Positions 43,884-51,452 of a stretch of DNA of 64,000 bases are shown here, in pieces (the stretch's first letter is position 1; each line of letters starts with the position of its first letter). The position numbers and the translations under genes were made by a program. Source of the DNA: JAOAPY01 sp041492185 (GTDB lineage Bacteria; Acidobacteriota; Blastocatellia; Pyrinomonadales; Pyrinomonadaceae). The notes beneath the pieces were generated by a model. That model saw only the letters and a list, made by a program, of their open reading frames with translations. It did no database searches and had not been told where the DNA came from. The stretch spans positions 1-64,000 of the forward strand of contig JBGPWL010000010.1 in NCBI GenBank assembly GCA_041492185.1, written 5' to 3'.

Positions 43884-44297
43884 CTAACGCGGGCCGCTGC
43901 CGTCCAGTCCGTACATGTAAAGAAAACAACCCGGTACCTTGCGCAGCGACTGCAGTTCGCGCTTTCGATAACTGGCCGGCGCGTCGCCGACACATCTTCG
44001 GAAAAGCGAGCTGAACGATCCTGGACTTTGGAAGCCCACTTCAAAGCACACATCCGTCACGCTCAGCCGGCGGGAGCGGAGCAGCACCTTCGCCCTTTCG
44101 ATTCGACGCTGAATCAGGTACTGGTGCGGTGTTTTGTTGAAGGCCTGGCGGAACAATCGCAGGAAATGATAACGAGAGAAACACGCCTGGCTCGACATCT
44201 GGTCCAGGTCGAGCGGATGATCGTAACAGTGATCGATGAATTCGCGCGCGCGGCATAAGCGCCGATAGACTTCAGTGCCGAGCAGTTGATCCGCCAT
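43884..44297 (-). CDS. AraC-type DNA-binding protein without sensor domain
   Basis: The 137-residue protein is essentially two helix-turn-helix units: DLDQMSSQACFSRYHFLRLFRQAFNKTP and SVTDVCFEVGFQSPGSFSSLFRR, the AraC/XylS consensus (GF.S...FS..F.R). An N-terminal ligand domain is lacking, so it may respond by abundance or partner. It probably controls the VOC gene downstream. The start ATG 44297 is inside the same-strand gap after the Uma2 gene. Confidence 0.8.
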   Translation of the reverse strand: MADQLLGTEVYRRLCRAREFIDHCYDHPLDLDQMSSQACFSRYHFLRLFRQAFNKTPHQYLIQRRIERAKVLLRSRRLSVTDVCFEVGFQSPGSFSSLFRRCVGDAPASYRKRELQSLRKVPGCFLYMYGLDGSGPR

Positions 44298-44314
44298 GGC
44301 TTCTGTCTTCTCCG

Positions 44315-44950
44315 CTAAATATTTGGTTCCCAAATCTCGCGCAGGTCGAGAATAAAGCCCGGCAACTCAGGGTCGCCAGAAATCTCCAACGGATTGTCCA
44401 TGATTTCGACGCTGCGGCCGGGCCGGTAAATGTGCACCTGCCTCGTCTCGGGATTAATCAGCCAGCCAAGCCTCACACCATTCTGAATGTACTCATCCAT
44501 CTTTTCCTGTACGTCTTCAAAAACGTCTGTTGGCGATTTCAGCTCGATCGCGAAATCAGGAGGCAGCGGTAAAAACTTTTGCTTCTGTTCAGGCGTCAAC
44601 TCCGCAAGACGCGTGCGCACCACCCAGGCCGCATCCGGAGATCGATCCGCCCCGTTTGGCAGCTTGAATCCGGTTGAAGAATCAAACGCCGCGCCCGAGC
44701 CATCACGCTTCGTCCAGTTGTGCACTTGGGCCGTAATATCCGAATTACGGTTGCCTGTTTCTCCCCCAGTTGGCGGCATAACGATGAGGTCTCCTTCCGC
44801 AGTGCGTTCCAGTCGCAAGTCACGGTTAATCTGGCAGAGGTGGAAGAACTGGTCGTCGGTCAACTCAACGGCAGGACGCAAGTGAAGCATCCACGGCGAT
44901 ACCCGTCTGGGTGGCTCGATGATGGGAGGTTCTATGATCGCCTGACTCAT
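44315..44950 (-). CDS. Uma2-family (DUF820) restriction-endonuclease-like protein
   Basis: The 211-residue protein has the PD-(D/E)XK-type core of Uma2 proteins: LRLERTAEGDLIVMPPTGGETG, LPNGADRSPDAAWV and PPDFAIELKSPTDVFEDVQEKMDEYIQNGVRLGWLINPE, with the catalytic E-K in ELKSP. Function is unknown; such genes are very common in mobile regions. The start follows a GAGGAAAG-like stretch (revcomp of CTTTCCTCC). Confidence 0.9.
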   Translation of the reverse strand: MSQAIIEPPIIEPPRRVSPWMLHLRPAVELTDDQFFHLCQINRDLRLERTAEGDLIVMPPTGGETGNRNSDITAQVHNWTKRDGSGAAFDSSTGFKLPNGADRSPDAAWVVRTRLAELTPEQKQKFLPLPPDFAIELKSPTDVFEDVQEKMDEYIQNGVRLGWLINPETRQVHIYRPGRSVEIMDNPLEISGDPELPGFILDLREIWEPNI

Positions 44951-45026
44951 GCGCCTTCTTTCCTCCTGACGCGCGGCATTCTAACACAGGCCTTACGGCC
45001 GTCAGCAGTATCAATGCGGTGGTTGA

Positions 45027-45119
45027 GGTCCATCGGCGTAATAACTCCCCCCGGGTTGTGCCGACGGCGCTCTTGAACGCCGCGATGAACGCGCTCGTGC
45101 TGTCATAGCCGACAGCCAC
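45027..45119 (-). pseudogene. C-terminal remnant of an AraC-family regulator
   Basis: The frame from GTG 45119 reads VGYDSTSAFIAAFKSAVGTT and then RGELLRRW, the last helix-turn-helix of AraC proteins (VGYDS.SAFI.AFK...G.TP). Nothing upstream continues it. It lies next to a divergent VOC gene, as a regulator-target pair would. Confidence 0.6.
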
Positions 45120-45166
45120 GTTTCACGCTATGCTCATGGAAAATGAATTAGCTAAGGAGCGAGCCA

Positions 45167-45562
45167 ATGCCCAACAACGTGAAGCATTTTGCAATTAGCG
45201 CTGATGACGTGCCGCGTGCGCGCAAGTTTTACGAACAGACTTTCGGCTGGCAATTCACGCCCTGGGGACCGCCGGGCTTTTATCTCATTCGCACGGGAAC
45301 AAAAGACGATCCCGGCGTGCATGGCGCGCTGCAGGGACGCCGAGAGATTGTCGCCGGCAAACCCATGTTTGGTTTTGAGTGCACGATCGGCGTTGACTCG
45401 ATCGATGACACTGTAGCCGCGATCGAAGCCAACGGTGGAAAGATCGTCATGCCCAAATTCACGATACCAACTGTCGGCACGCTGATCTTTTTTGAAGACA
45501 CGGAGGGAACGGTCATCGGCGCGATGGAGTATGACGAAAGCTACAACTTCGAAGCGGATTAG
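45167..45562 (+). CDS. VOC-family protein
   Basis: The 131-residue protein begins NVKHFAISADDVPRARKFYEQTFGWQFTPWG and ends FFEDTEGTVIGAMEYDES, typical of the glyoxalase/bleomycin-resistance family, with metal-type His in KHFAIS and Glu in FEDTEG. The ATG is preceded by AAGGAG at a correct distance. Function unknown. The AraC remnant on the other strand lies 47 bases away. Confidence 0.85.
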   Translation: MPNNVKHFAISADDVPRARKFYEQTFGWQFTPWGPPGFYLIRTGTKDDPGVHGALQGRREIVAGKPMFGFECTIGVDSIDDTVAAIEANGGKIVMPKFTIPTVGTLIFFEDTEGTVIGAMEYDESYNFEAD

Positions 45563-45576
45563 TCGCGCCTGGGAGC

Positions 45577-45632
45577 GCGGACATGCGGGGTCCCCGGCGG
45601 GGCAGCCCCGCTGGGGTGCTCGTCCTGTCCGC
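45577..45632. repeat. hairpin repeat between convergent genes
   Basis: GCGGACATGCGGGG at the left and CTGTCCGC at the right form a loose palindrome around GCGGGGCAGCCCCGC. It lies between the VOC and TPR genes and could be a bidirectional terminator. Confidence 0.45.
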
Positions 45633-45640
45633 ATCTTCTC

Positions 45641-46621
45641 TTAAGGCTTTGCCGGCAGCGGCTTGCTCAATACGCCTGAGATCAATTCATTCAGACCGGG
45701 ATCACCCTCGTGACGAAACTTGTAGAGCACGGTCAATCGGTTTAGCGAGGTCGCTTTGCTCTGCGCGTTCTTTGGATCGTCGCCCGCGGCGGCAACGGCG
45801 CGCGCATAAGCATCGATGATGCGATCGATCACTTGATTCAATTTCTCGATCGCCTGCTTGCTCTCAGGCGCGTCGGGCTTGCCCGCAAAGTTCTTTTGGT
45901 AGTCGGCGGACATTTTCGCGTAAGGGCCCGTCTCGTACGCCACCGCCAGCACGTAGTAAGTTCCGGGCAGTTTCTTGAGTTCGCTTTCCAACTGCGCGGC
46001 TTTGATCAGATTCTCAATCGCTTCGTTGGGTGCGCTCTTCAAACTCAGCAGGCCAACGGTGTAATAAAGATAAGCAAGCGTGTCGTCCTTGCCTTTGAAG
46101 GGCCCCCAGTTCTCCGGCACTTTGCCGCCTTCGATGAACTCGAGCGCCTTCTTCGCATAACCCATCGCTTCGGCATTAAAATTTTCATTCCGCGCGGTCG
46201 CTGCCAGATAGCCGGCGTTCCCCAATGCGATCAAGCTGTCGAGATGATCCGCGTCGTCCGCCATCACCCGCTTGCCGAGCTTGAACGCCTCAACAAAGTT
46301 CCGCTCTTCGTAAACCAGTTGCCGCAGTTGGCCCTGGCGGAGTTCGATTTCATAACCCACAACAAAGTTTTGCACGTACTTCGAAATATCATCGTTGTCC
46401 TTCGCGTAGCGCTGCAAATATGCTTTGGCGGTTTCGTACGCGACCGGCTTGTTGGTCTTGTAGTTGTTGACAAACTTCGTATAGAGATTGACCTTGACCT
46501 CGTCATCGGTCTCCTGCACCGTTTGCGTCTTCGCCGGTGGCTGAGCACGAACCGCAAAACTCGTCAGCGAAAATACAATCGCGCCACTTGCCAATAATTG
46601 AATCAAACCCCTGATGCGCAT
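45641..46621 (-). CDS. secreted TPR-like helical protein
   Basis: The 326-residue protein has a signal peptide (GAIVFSLTSFAVRAQ) and a helical repeat body (about 40-300) with SLIALGNAGYLAATARN, LAYLYYTVGLLSLKSAPNEA and TYYVLAVAYETGPYAKM, all alanine-rich pairs typical of tetratricopeptide repeats. The ATG has a good GGAGGACTT. Function unknown; a scaffold role is likely. Confidence 0.7.
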   Translation of the reverse strand: MRIRGLIQLLASGAIVFSLTSFAVRAQPPAKTQTVQETDDEVKVNLYTKFVNNYKTNKPVAYETAKAYLQRYAKDNDDISKYVQNFVVGYEIELRQGQLRQLVYEERNFVEAFKLGKRVMADDADHLDSLIALGNAGYLAATARNENFNAEAMGYAKKALEFIEGGKVPENWGPFKGKDDTLAYLYYTVGLLSLKSAPNEAIENLIKAAQLESELKKLPGTYYVLAVAYETGPYAKMSADYQKNFAGKPDAPESKQAIEKLNQVIDRIIDAYARAVAAAGDDPKNAQSKATSLNRLTVLYKFRHEGDPGLNELISGVLSKPLPAKP

Positions 46622-46809
46622 AAGTCCTCCAAACGATTTCCCTGGATGCCTCGCCTTGAGCGCTAACTACTATACCAAAGGCCCGGGCTTCAGCGAATCT
46701 TAGTTGTTGTTCGGCGGAAACAGGTTGCTGACTGGTCCCTTAAGGTTTTTGCAAGTCTTGAGGTTATAATTCATTTTGTTAATGCGAACAAGAAAACAAG
46801 GGAGCTTTG

Positions 46810-48846
46810 ATGTCGACAAATAGAGCCACCAAGCGGCTTGATCGTCTGCGGTTTGTAGGCCGGATACTTTTTCTTACCGAAGACACGACGCTCATTCGCC
46901 GACAGTTGCAAGGCGAGGATCTGGAAGCAGAGCTGACGAAGAAACTCCTGGCCGGTGAGTTGCCGTTGATGAACAACATTTCAACCGACGAGATCACGCC
47001 GGGATGGGTGTGCTTCCATTACGACGAAACGCTCTCGCAGTACGTTTACGTCGGGATGCGCGAAGGCGCGGTGCAAAAAGATGAAGTGAAGAACGGCGGA
47101 TTTGCGGTCGTCGTTTCCGGTTTATCCAAAGGCTGCGGATCGTCGCGCGAGACAGCGCCGTATTCGGAAAAGTGGGCGGGCATTCAGCTCGTCATTGCCC
47201 AGAGCATCGAAAAGATCTACGGACAGAACTCGCAGAACATTGGACTGTTGACCTCAACCGATTTCGGTTTGATTGAACGTATCCGCGGCGGCGAAGAGAT
47301 TCCGCTGGAAGAATTCACGACGGGCCTCGATCCGATCTCGAAAGCAATCGTGGAATACGGCGGGCTCTTTAACTACAACAAAGCTCGGCTCGCCGGAGAA
47401 GTCTCGCCACCCTTGTCAGTACCACCTGCGTCAGCGGGTGGGTCGCGTCGCCCGATGACGATTGTCGAAAAGATCATCGCCAAACACGCCTTTGTTACCG
47501 CAGGCAAGATCGGCGTCGAAGCAGTGAAACCTGGCGATGCTTTGTTCGCGATAGCGGACGTCCGTTTTTCGCACGAGTACGTCACGCCGATGGCTGAAGC
47601 GCTCTTGAAACAGGCGCTCGGTCCTGAAGCGCGTGTGACGGAACCTGAATCCGTTTTCGCATTTCGCGATCATTTGACGTTCCTGAGCCGTGTGATGTCG
47701 CAGAAGCATCGCGACATGGGACTGTTGGAAAAGGCCGAAGGACTCGCGACCACGCAGGAAACTTTCACGAACGCACAGGGCATCAAGCTCTACGGCGAAA
47801 ACCCCGAAGGCGGCTCGGAAGCAATTTGCCACAATGCGGTGGTGGAAGATCTCGCCCTGCCCGGACAAATAGTGATCGGAACGGATTCGCACACATGCAT
47901 GGCCGGCGTGCTGGGGTGCTTTGCGTTCGGCGTCGGCGCAACCGACATGGCCAACGCCTGGTACACGAAAGACATTCGCATTCGTGTTCCCGAAACTGTT
48001 CGTTACGTTTTCAAAGGTCACAAACGCGCGGATGTCGCCGCAAAAGATGTCATGCTTTACATCCTCGCTTCGGATTACATGAAGACGAGCAAAGGCATCG
48101 GCAAGGTGCTCGAGTTCGCCGGCGATGATTTGAAGAACTGGCCGATGGACGAGCGCGCAACGCTCACGAACATGGCTGTTGAGGCCGGAGGGACGACGGG
48201 GATTATCGAGCCTGACGAGCAGACAGTTGAATACATCGTGCGCATGCGCTGCCTCGACGCGAACGAGGTGCGCAAAGGATTCACCCACAGCGATCCGGAT
48301 GCCGAATATGCAGCGACGTTTGAAATCGATCTCGATGAGATTCGTCCGATGGTGGCGCTGCCCGGCGATCCCCGCAACGGCATTCCGATCGATGAGTTGT
48401 CAGAGGAAGTAAAGATCGACGCAGCCTACGGCGGCTCGTGCACCGGCGGTAAGATGGCCGACATGGACATGTACGCCGAGGTCTTACAAAACGCGCTCGC
48501 GCAGGGGAAACGCGTCGCGCCCGGAGTCCATCTTTATCTGCAGTTTGGTTCGAAGAAGATCAAACAGTACGCTCGCGAACGCGGCTACATCGAAATCTTC
48601 GAACGCGCCGGCGCCGAATTGATCGATCCCAGTTGCGGCGCGTGCATCAACGCCGGCCCTGGCGCTTCCAAGACCGCAGAGACCGTTACGGTGAGCGCGC
48701 AGAACCGAAACTTCCCCGGCCGCAGCGGCCCCGGCAAACTCTACCTCGCGTCTCCGTACGTCGTCGCGGCTTCAGCCATCGCCGGCAAGATCGTCGAGCC
48801 TTATGAGTTTTTGCACCAGCCGGTGGAAGAACTGTTACCTGCTTAG
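46810..48846 (+). CDS. aconitase with N-terminal swivel domain
   Basis: The 679-residue protein has the small LeuD-like swivel domain first: MNNISTDEITPGWVCFHYD (about 55) and SGLSKGCGSSRETAPYSE (about 100-117). The LeuC-like catalytic domains follow: ADVRFSHEYVTP (about 256), GTDSHTCMAGVLG (4Fe-4S Cys about 363), GSCTGGKMAD (about 545) and DPSCGACINAGPG (two cluster Cys about 612). All three cluster cysteines are present. It converts citrate to isocitrate. The order matches AcnB without its HEAT domain. A repeat-like linker VPPASAGGSRRP joins the halves (about 202-213). ATG 46810 follows AAGGGAGC. Confidence 0.88.
   Translation: MSTNRATKRLDRLRFVGRILFLTEDTTLIRRQLQGEDLEAELTKKLLAGELPLMNNISTDEITPGWVCFHYDETLSQYVYVGMREGAVQKDEVKNGGFAVVVSGLSKGCGSSRETAPYSEKWAGIQLVIAQSIEKIYGQNSQNIGLLTSTDFGLIERIRGGEEIPLEEFTTGLDPISKAIVEYGGLFNYNKARLAGEVSPPLSVPPASAGGSRRPMTIVEKIIAKHAFVTAGKIGVEAVKPGDALFAIADVRFSHEYVTPMAEALLKQALGPEARVTEPESVFAFRDHLTFLSRVMSQKHRDMGLLEKAEGLATTQETFTNAQGIKLYGENPEGGSEAICHNAVVEDLALPGQIVIGTDSHTCMAGVLGCFAFGVGATDMANAWYTKDIRIRVPETVRYVFKGHKRADVAAKDVMLYILASDYMKTSKGIGKVLEFAGDDLKNWPMDERATLTNMAVEAGGTTGIIEPDEQTVEYIVRMRCLDANEVRKGFTHSDPDAEYAATFEIDLDEIRPMVALPGDPRNGIPIDELSEEVKIDAAYGGSCTGGKMADMDMYAEVLQNALAQGKRVAPGVHLYLQFGSKKIKQYARERGYIEIFERAGAELIDPSCGACINAGPGASKTAETVTVSAQNRNFPGRSGPGKLYLASPYVVAASAIAGKIVEPYEFLHQPVEELLPA
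47398..47455. repeat. repeat-derived linker inside the aconitase gene
   Basis: The linker DNA contains CCACCTGCGTCAGCGGGTGG, a hairpin, flanked by CCACCC and GGTCGCG. The translation VPPASAGGSRRP is low-complexity and repeat-like (my impression that it recurs in related genomes is from memory). Here it sits in frame between the two aconitase halves. Confidence 0.45.
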
Positions 48847-48904
48847 GGGCCTGGGGCATGAACGCGATACGTTATCAGATTGAGTACGGCCATACCGCGC
48901 TTGA

Positions 48905-49168
48905 AGACTTGGGCCCTGCTTCGCGCCCATCGCCCGCACAAACTTTGCTTTCGATTTGGGAGGAGTGATTGAACTCTATCCTACGAAGCGAACGATCATT
49001 CGCTTCGACGCAGGTGACACCATCATTCGTTTGGGCGCGCGCAACATAGCTGCGACACAGGTGCCGGCGCCGGGCAGTTTAGCTCCGATTCGCCTGGTTG
49101 TGATCCCGGCATCGGCCGAAACCACGCACAACTTTCAGGGCAGCATTGGTGTTGGCTTTCGCTTCTGA
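48905..49168 (+). pseudogene. C-terminal fragment of an outer-membrane beta-barrel protein
   Basis: The open frame after TGA 48902-48904 reads NFAFDLGGVIELYPTKRTII and RFDAGDTIIRLGARNI, ending HNFQGSIGVGFRF with a terminal Phe, as for beta-barrel outer-membrane proteins. Only about 80 codons are present and the upstream strands are missing. It starts just after the aconitase gene and has no ribosome site, so I read it as a remnant. Confidence 0.6.
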
Positions 49169-49169
49169 G

Positions 49170-49535
49170 TTACCGATTATTTGCTTTCACCGCGTTGTTG
49201 ATTAGTTTCACGGCCGTCTCGGGATCTTCCACTTCGATCACCAGTTTGTGATAGCGCTCGTGATCCAGCTCCACGACGATCGTCTTTTCCGGATGACGGA
49301 CGTCCCAAAACACTAAACCGCCATCCTGGTAGAATGTACCCGCGCGAAAAATGTTCGGGAGACCGGCGCCGCCTAACTTGATTCCCTGAAACCAGCCCAT
49401 CGCCGGATCGGGATCAACATGCGCGCCGTTGATGTGCGCCAGCGGAATCTCCAGACGACTGCGCAAAGACCACAACTGGTCCCAGCCCTGCACTTCAAAA
49501 ACTGCTTTGTCGCCTTCGATACTGATTTCAATCAT
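49170..49535 (-). CDS. conserved hypothetical protein
   Basis: The 121-residue protein reads MIEISIEGDKAVFEVQGWDQ, then LWSLRSRLEIPLAHINGAHVD, LPNIFRAGTFYQDGGLVFWDVR and KTIVVELDHERYHKLVIEVEDP. The alternating beta pattern resembles a pleckstrin-homology-like domain. Function unknown. The frame could extend to 49790, but that adds the GTGVPPVNHAQDARAT repeat, so I take the internal ATG 49535. Confidence 0.7.
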   Translation of the reverse strand: MIEISIEGDKAVFEVQGWDQLWSLRSRLEIPLAHINGAHVDPDPAMGWFQGIKLGGAGLPNIFRAGTFYQDGGLVFWDVRHPEKTIVVELDHERYHKLVIEVEDPETAVKLINNAVKANNR

Positions 49536-49648
49536 TTGAAACGCCTCCGCAGAGTGGAAGAATTGTTCGTACGATAGCACAGGTTTCTCGACGCAGGCAT
49601 TATCCTCCTGAAATGCGTTCGACACTCCACCTCGCAAGCGCAACCCCT

Positions 49649-49737
49649 GGTGCTGGTTCAGTTCGCTTGTGGCACGCGCATCTTGCGCGTGATTCACGGG
49701 CGGGACGCCCGTGCCACTTTTCAAATGAACCAGCACC
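49649..49737. repeat. interspersed repeat with GGTGCTGGTTCA ends, copy 2
   Basis: GGTGCTGGTTCA (49649-49660) and TGAACCAGCACC (49726-49737) are perfect 12-base inverted ends of an 89-base element. It matches the copy at 16790-16875 in reverse orientation over nearly its full length, including the CACGCGCATCTTGCGCGTG palindrome. It lies between the hypothetical and DUF2911 genes. Confidence 0.75.
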
Positions 49738-49813
49738 CAACCCCTCGTTGGCTTGGACATTCGACGGCGAGGCGATGGATAATGCGTCAAATCAATTTAC
49801 GAGGAGATAACTT

Positions 49814-50767
49814 ATGATTCCCAGTAAACGTTTCAGCGTTTCCCTACTCGCATTCTTTTTCCTTTGCGTGGCGCAATACGCGTCCGCGCAGCAGCCACCG
49901 CTGGCAATCAAGCCGCTGCGGCCCAGCCAGAAGGCGAGCGTGATGCAGACCGTCGGCGTCACCGACATCACCATTACCTACAGTCGGCCGCCCGTGAAAG
50001 GGCGGACAATTTTCGCGGATGCTCCCGCCACAATGGAGGCGCGCGCCAAGGGCGAGGCCACTCTCGACAATCAGAACGAACGTAAGGCCGGCGAACCCAT
50101 CGTTCCCTATAACCACGTGTGGCGTGCCGGCGCGAACGAAGCGACGATGTTTCAGGTCACCGATGATGTCTTAGTCAACGGACAACCGTTAAAGGCCGGC
50201 ACCTATAGCATGCACGCCATACCCGGTAAGGAAGAGTGGACAATCATCTTCAATAGCGATGCCGGGCAGTGGGGCAGCTTTACTTATGACTCGGCGAAGG
50301 ACGTGCTGCGCGTCAAGACGAAGCCGCAGATGGTAAACGACAACCAGGAATGGCTGATATACAGTTTCGATCCGGTCACTGATAATTCCGCCACCGTCAA
50401 TCTTCGCTGGGAGAAAGTTCGCGTTCCGTTTACCGTCGAAGTCAAAGACGTCAAGGCGGCCTGGCGCGCCAGGGCTGATGCGCTCATTGCCGCCAATCCA
50501 ACTAACGAAGTTCTTCCGCTTCAGGTAGCGAACACTTACGCCCGCGACAAGAATTGGGATGAAGCACTAAAATTTGTTGACCAATCCATCAAAGTCAAAG
50601 AGACGTTCGCGAATCTTTCCGCCAAAGCCAACATCCTTTGGGGAGCGGGCAAGAAAGAAGAAGCGCTGACGGTTGCCGATGCGGCCATCGCGAAAGGCAA
50701 GGCCGACAAAGTTAACACGACGACCTTCGAAAAACGCGTTGCCGACATGAAAGCTGGCAAGATGTAA
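49814..50767 (+). CDS. secreted DUF2911-domain protein
   Basis: The 317-residue product has a signal peptide (LLAFFFLCVAQYASAQQ) and the DUF2911 core: VGVTDITITYSRPPVKGRTIF, YNHVWRAGANEATMFQVTDDVLVNGQPLKAGTYSMH and IPGKEEWTIIFN (about 55-155). The C-terminal 110 residues are helical repeats (DALIAANPTNEVLPLQVANTYARD), TPR-like. Function is unknown. The ATG follows GAGGAGATAACT. Confidence 0.9.
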   Translation: MIPSKRFSVSLLAFFFLCVAQYASAQQPPLAIKPLRPSQKASVMQTVGVTDITITYSRPPVKGRTIFADAPATMEARAKGEATLDNQNERKAGEPIVPYNHVWRAGANEATMFQVTDDVLVNGQPLKAGTYSMHAIPGKEEWTIIFNSDAGQWGSFTYDSAKDVLRVKTKPQMVNDNQEWLIYSFDPVTDNSATVNLRWEKVRVPFTVEVKDVKAAWRARADALIAANPTNEVLPLQVANTYARDKNWDEALKFVDQSIKVKETFANLSAKANILWGAGKKEEALTVADAAIAKGKADKVNTTTFEKRVADMKAGKM

Positions 50768-50788
50768 GCGTGAATTAGAAATTCTCTC

Positions 50789-51365
50789 GTGAAGGTTACG
50801 CATTTTCGATCGCCGACCGCTTTCCGAGAGTGGCTGGAGCAGCATCACAAAACCGCGCAGGAACTGTGGGTCGGCTTTTACAAGAAGGGCTCAGGCAAGC
50901 CGAGCCTCACCTGGCCCGAGTCCGTTGCTGAAGCCCTTTGCTTCGGGTGGATCGACGGCATTCGCAAACGCGTCGATGAAGAGAGCTACACGATCCGCTT
51001 CTCCGCGAAAGCGCACCAGCACGTGGAGTTCCGTCAATATCAAACTCGCGCAACAACTGATCGAACAAGGCCTGATGCAACCCGCTGGCCTCGAGGCATT
51101 CAAAGCCCGACGCGAGAATCGCTCCGGCATTTATGCTTACGAACAGCGCAGTGAAAACCTCCCCGAGCGTTACGCGAGCAAATTCAAGAAGCACAAACTC
51201 GCGTGGCAATTCTTTCAATCGCAACCAGCCTGGTATCGCAAGACCGCTATGTGGCACATCGTCAGCGCGAAGAAAGAAGAGACGCGACTGAAGCGATTGG
51301 AAAAATTGATCGAAGACTCCGCCGCAGGACGATCAGTTCAGCAACTTGCGCGCAAGCCGAGGTAG
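50789..51365 (+). pseudogene. YdeI/OmpD-associated protein, frameshifted
   Basis: One frame from GTG 50789 reads FRSPTAFREWLEQHHKTAQEL, KPSLTWPESVAEALCFGWID and GIRKRVDEESYTIRF, the start of the YdeI/OmpD-associated family. Another frame continues SPRKRTSTWSSVNIKLAQQL, GLMQPAGLEAF and RSGIYAYEQ to the end. One base is missing near 51000 in the CGCTTCTCCGCG region. Neither part alone is a complete domain. The gene starts 22 bases after the DUF2911 stop. Confidence 0.75.
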
Positions 51366-51452
51366 AAAATCTCGAACCTATCACGAGTAGGAACGGAGAC
51401 TCAAACGCGCTCGGCGTGGAATGTCGACCGACTTGTCGCCTGCCGAAGCTCA

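Noticed and set aside
45833..46597. 254-codon plus-strand frame opposite the TPR gene
   Set aside because: Antisense of a gene with a good signal peptide and ribosome site.
47431..48288. 285-codon minus-strand frame opposite aconitase
   Set aside because: Antisense of a highly conserved enzyme.
49536..49790. N-terminal extension of the hypothetical gene at 49170 with GTGVPPVNHAQDARAT
   Set aside because: The extension is translated interspersed repeat; the internal ATG is more plausible.
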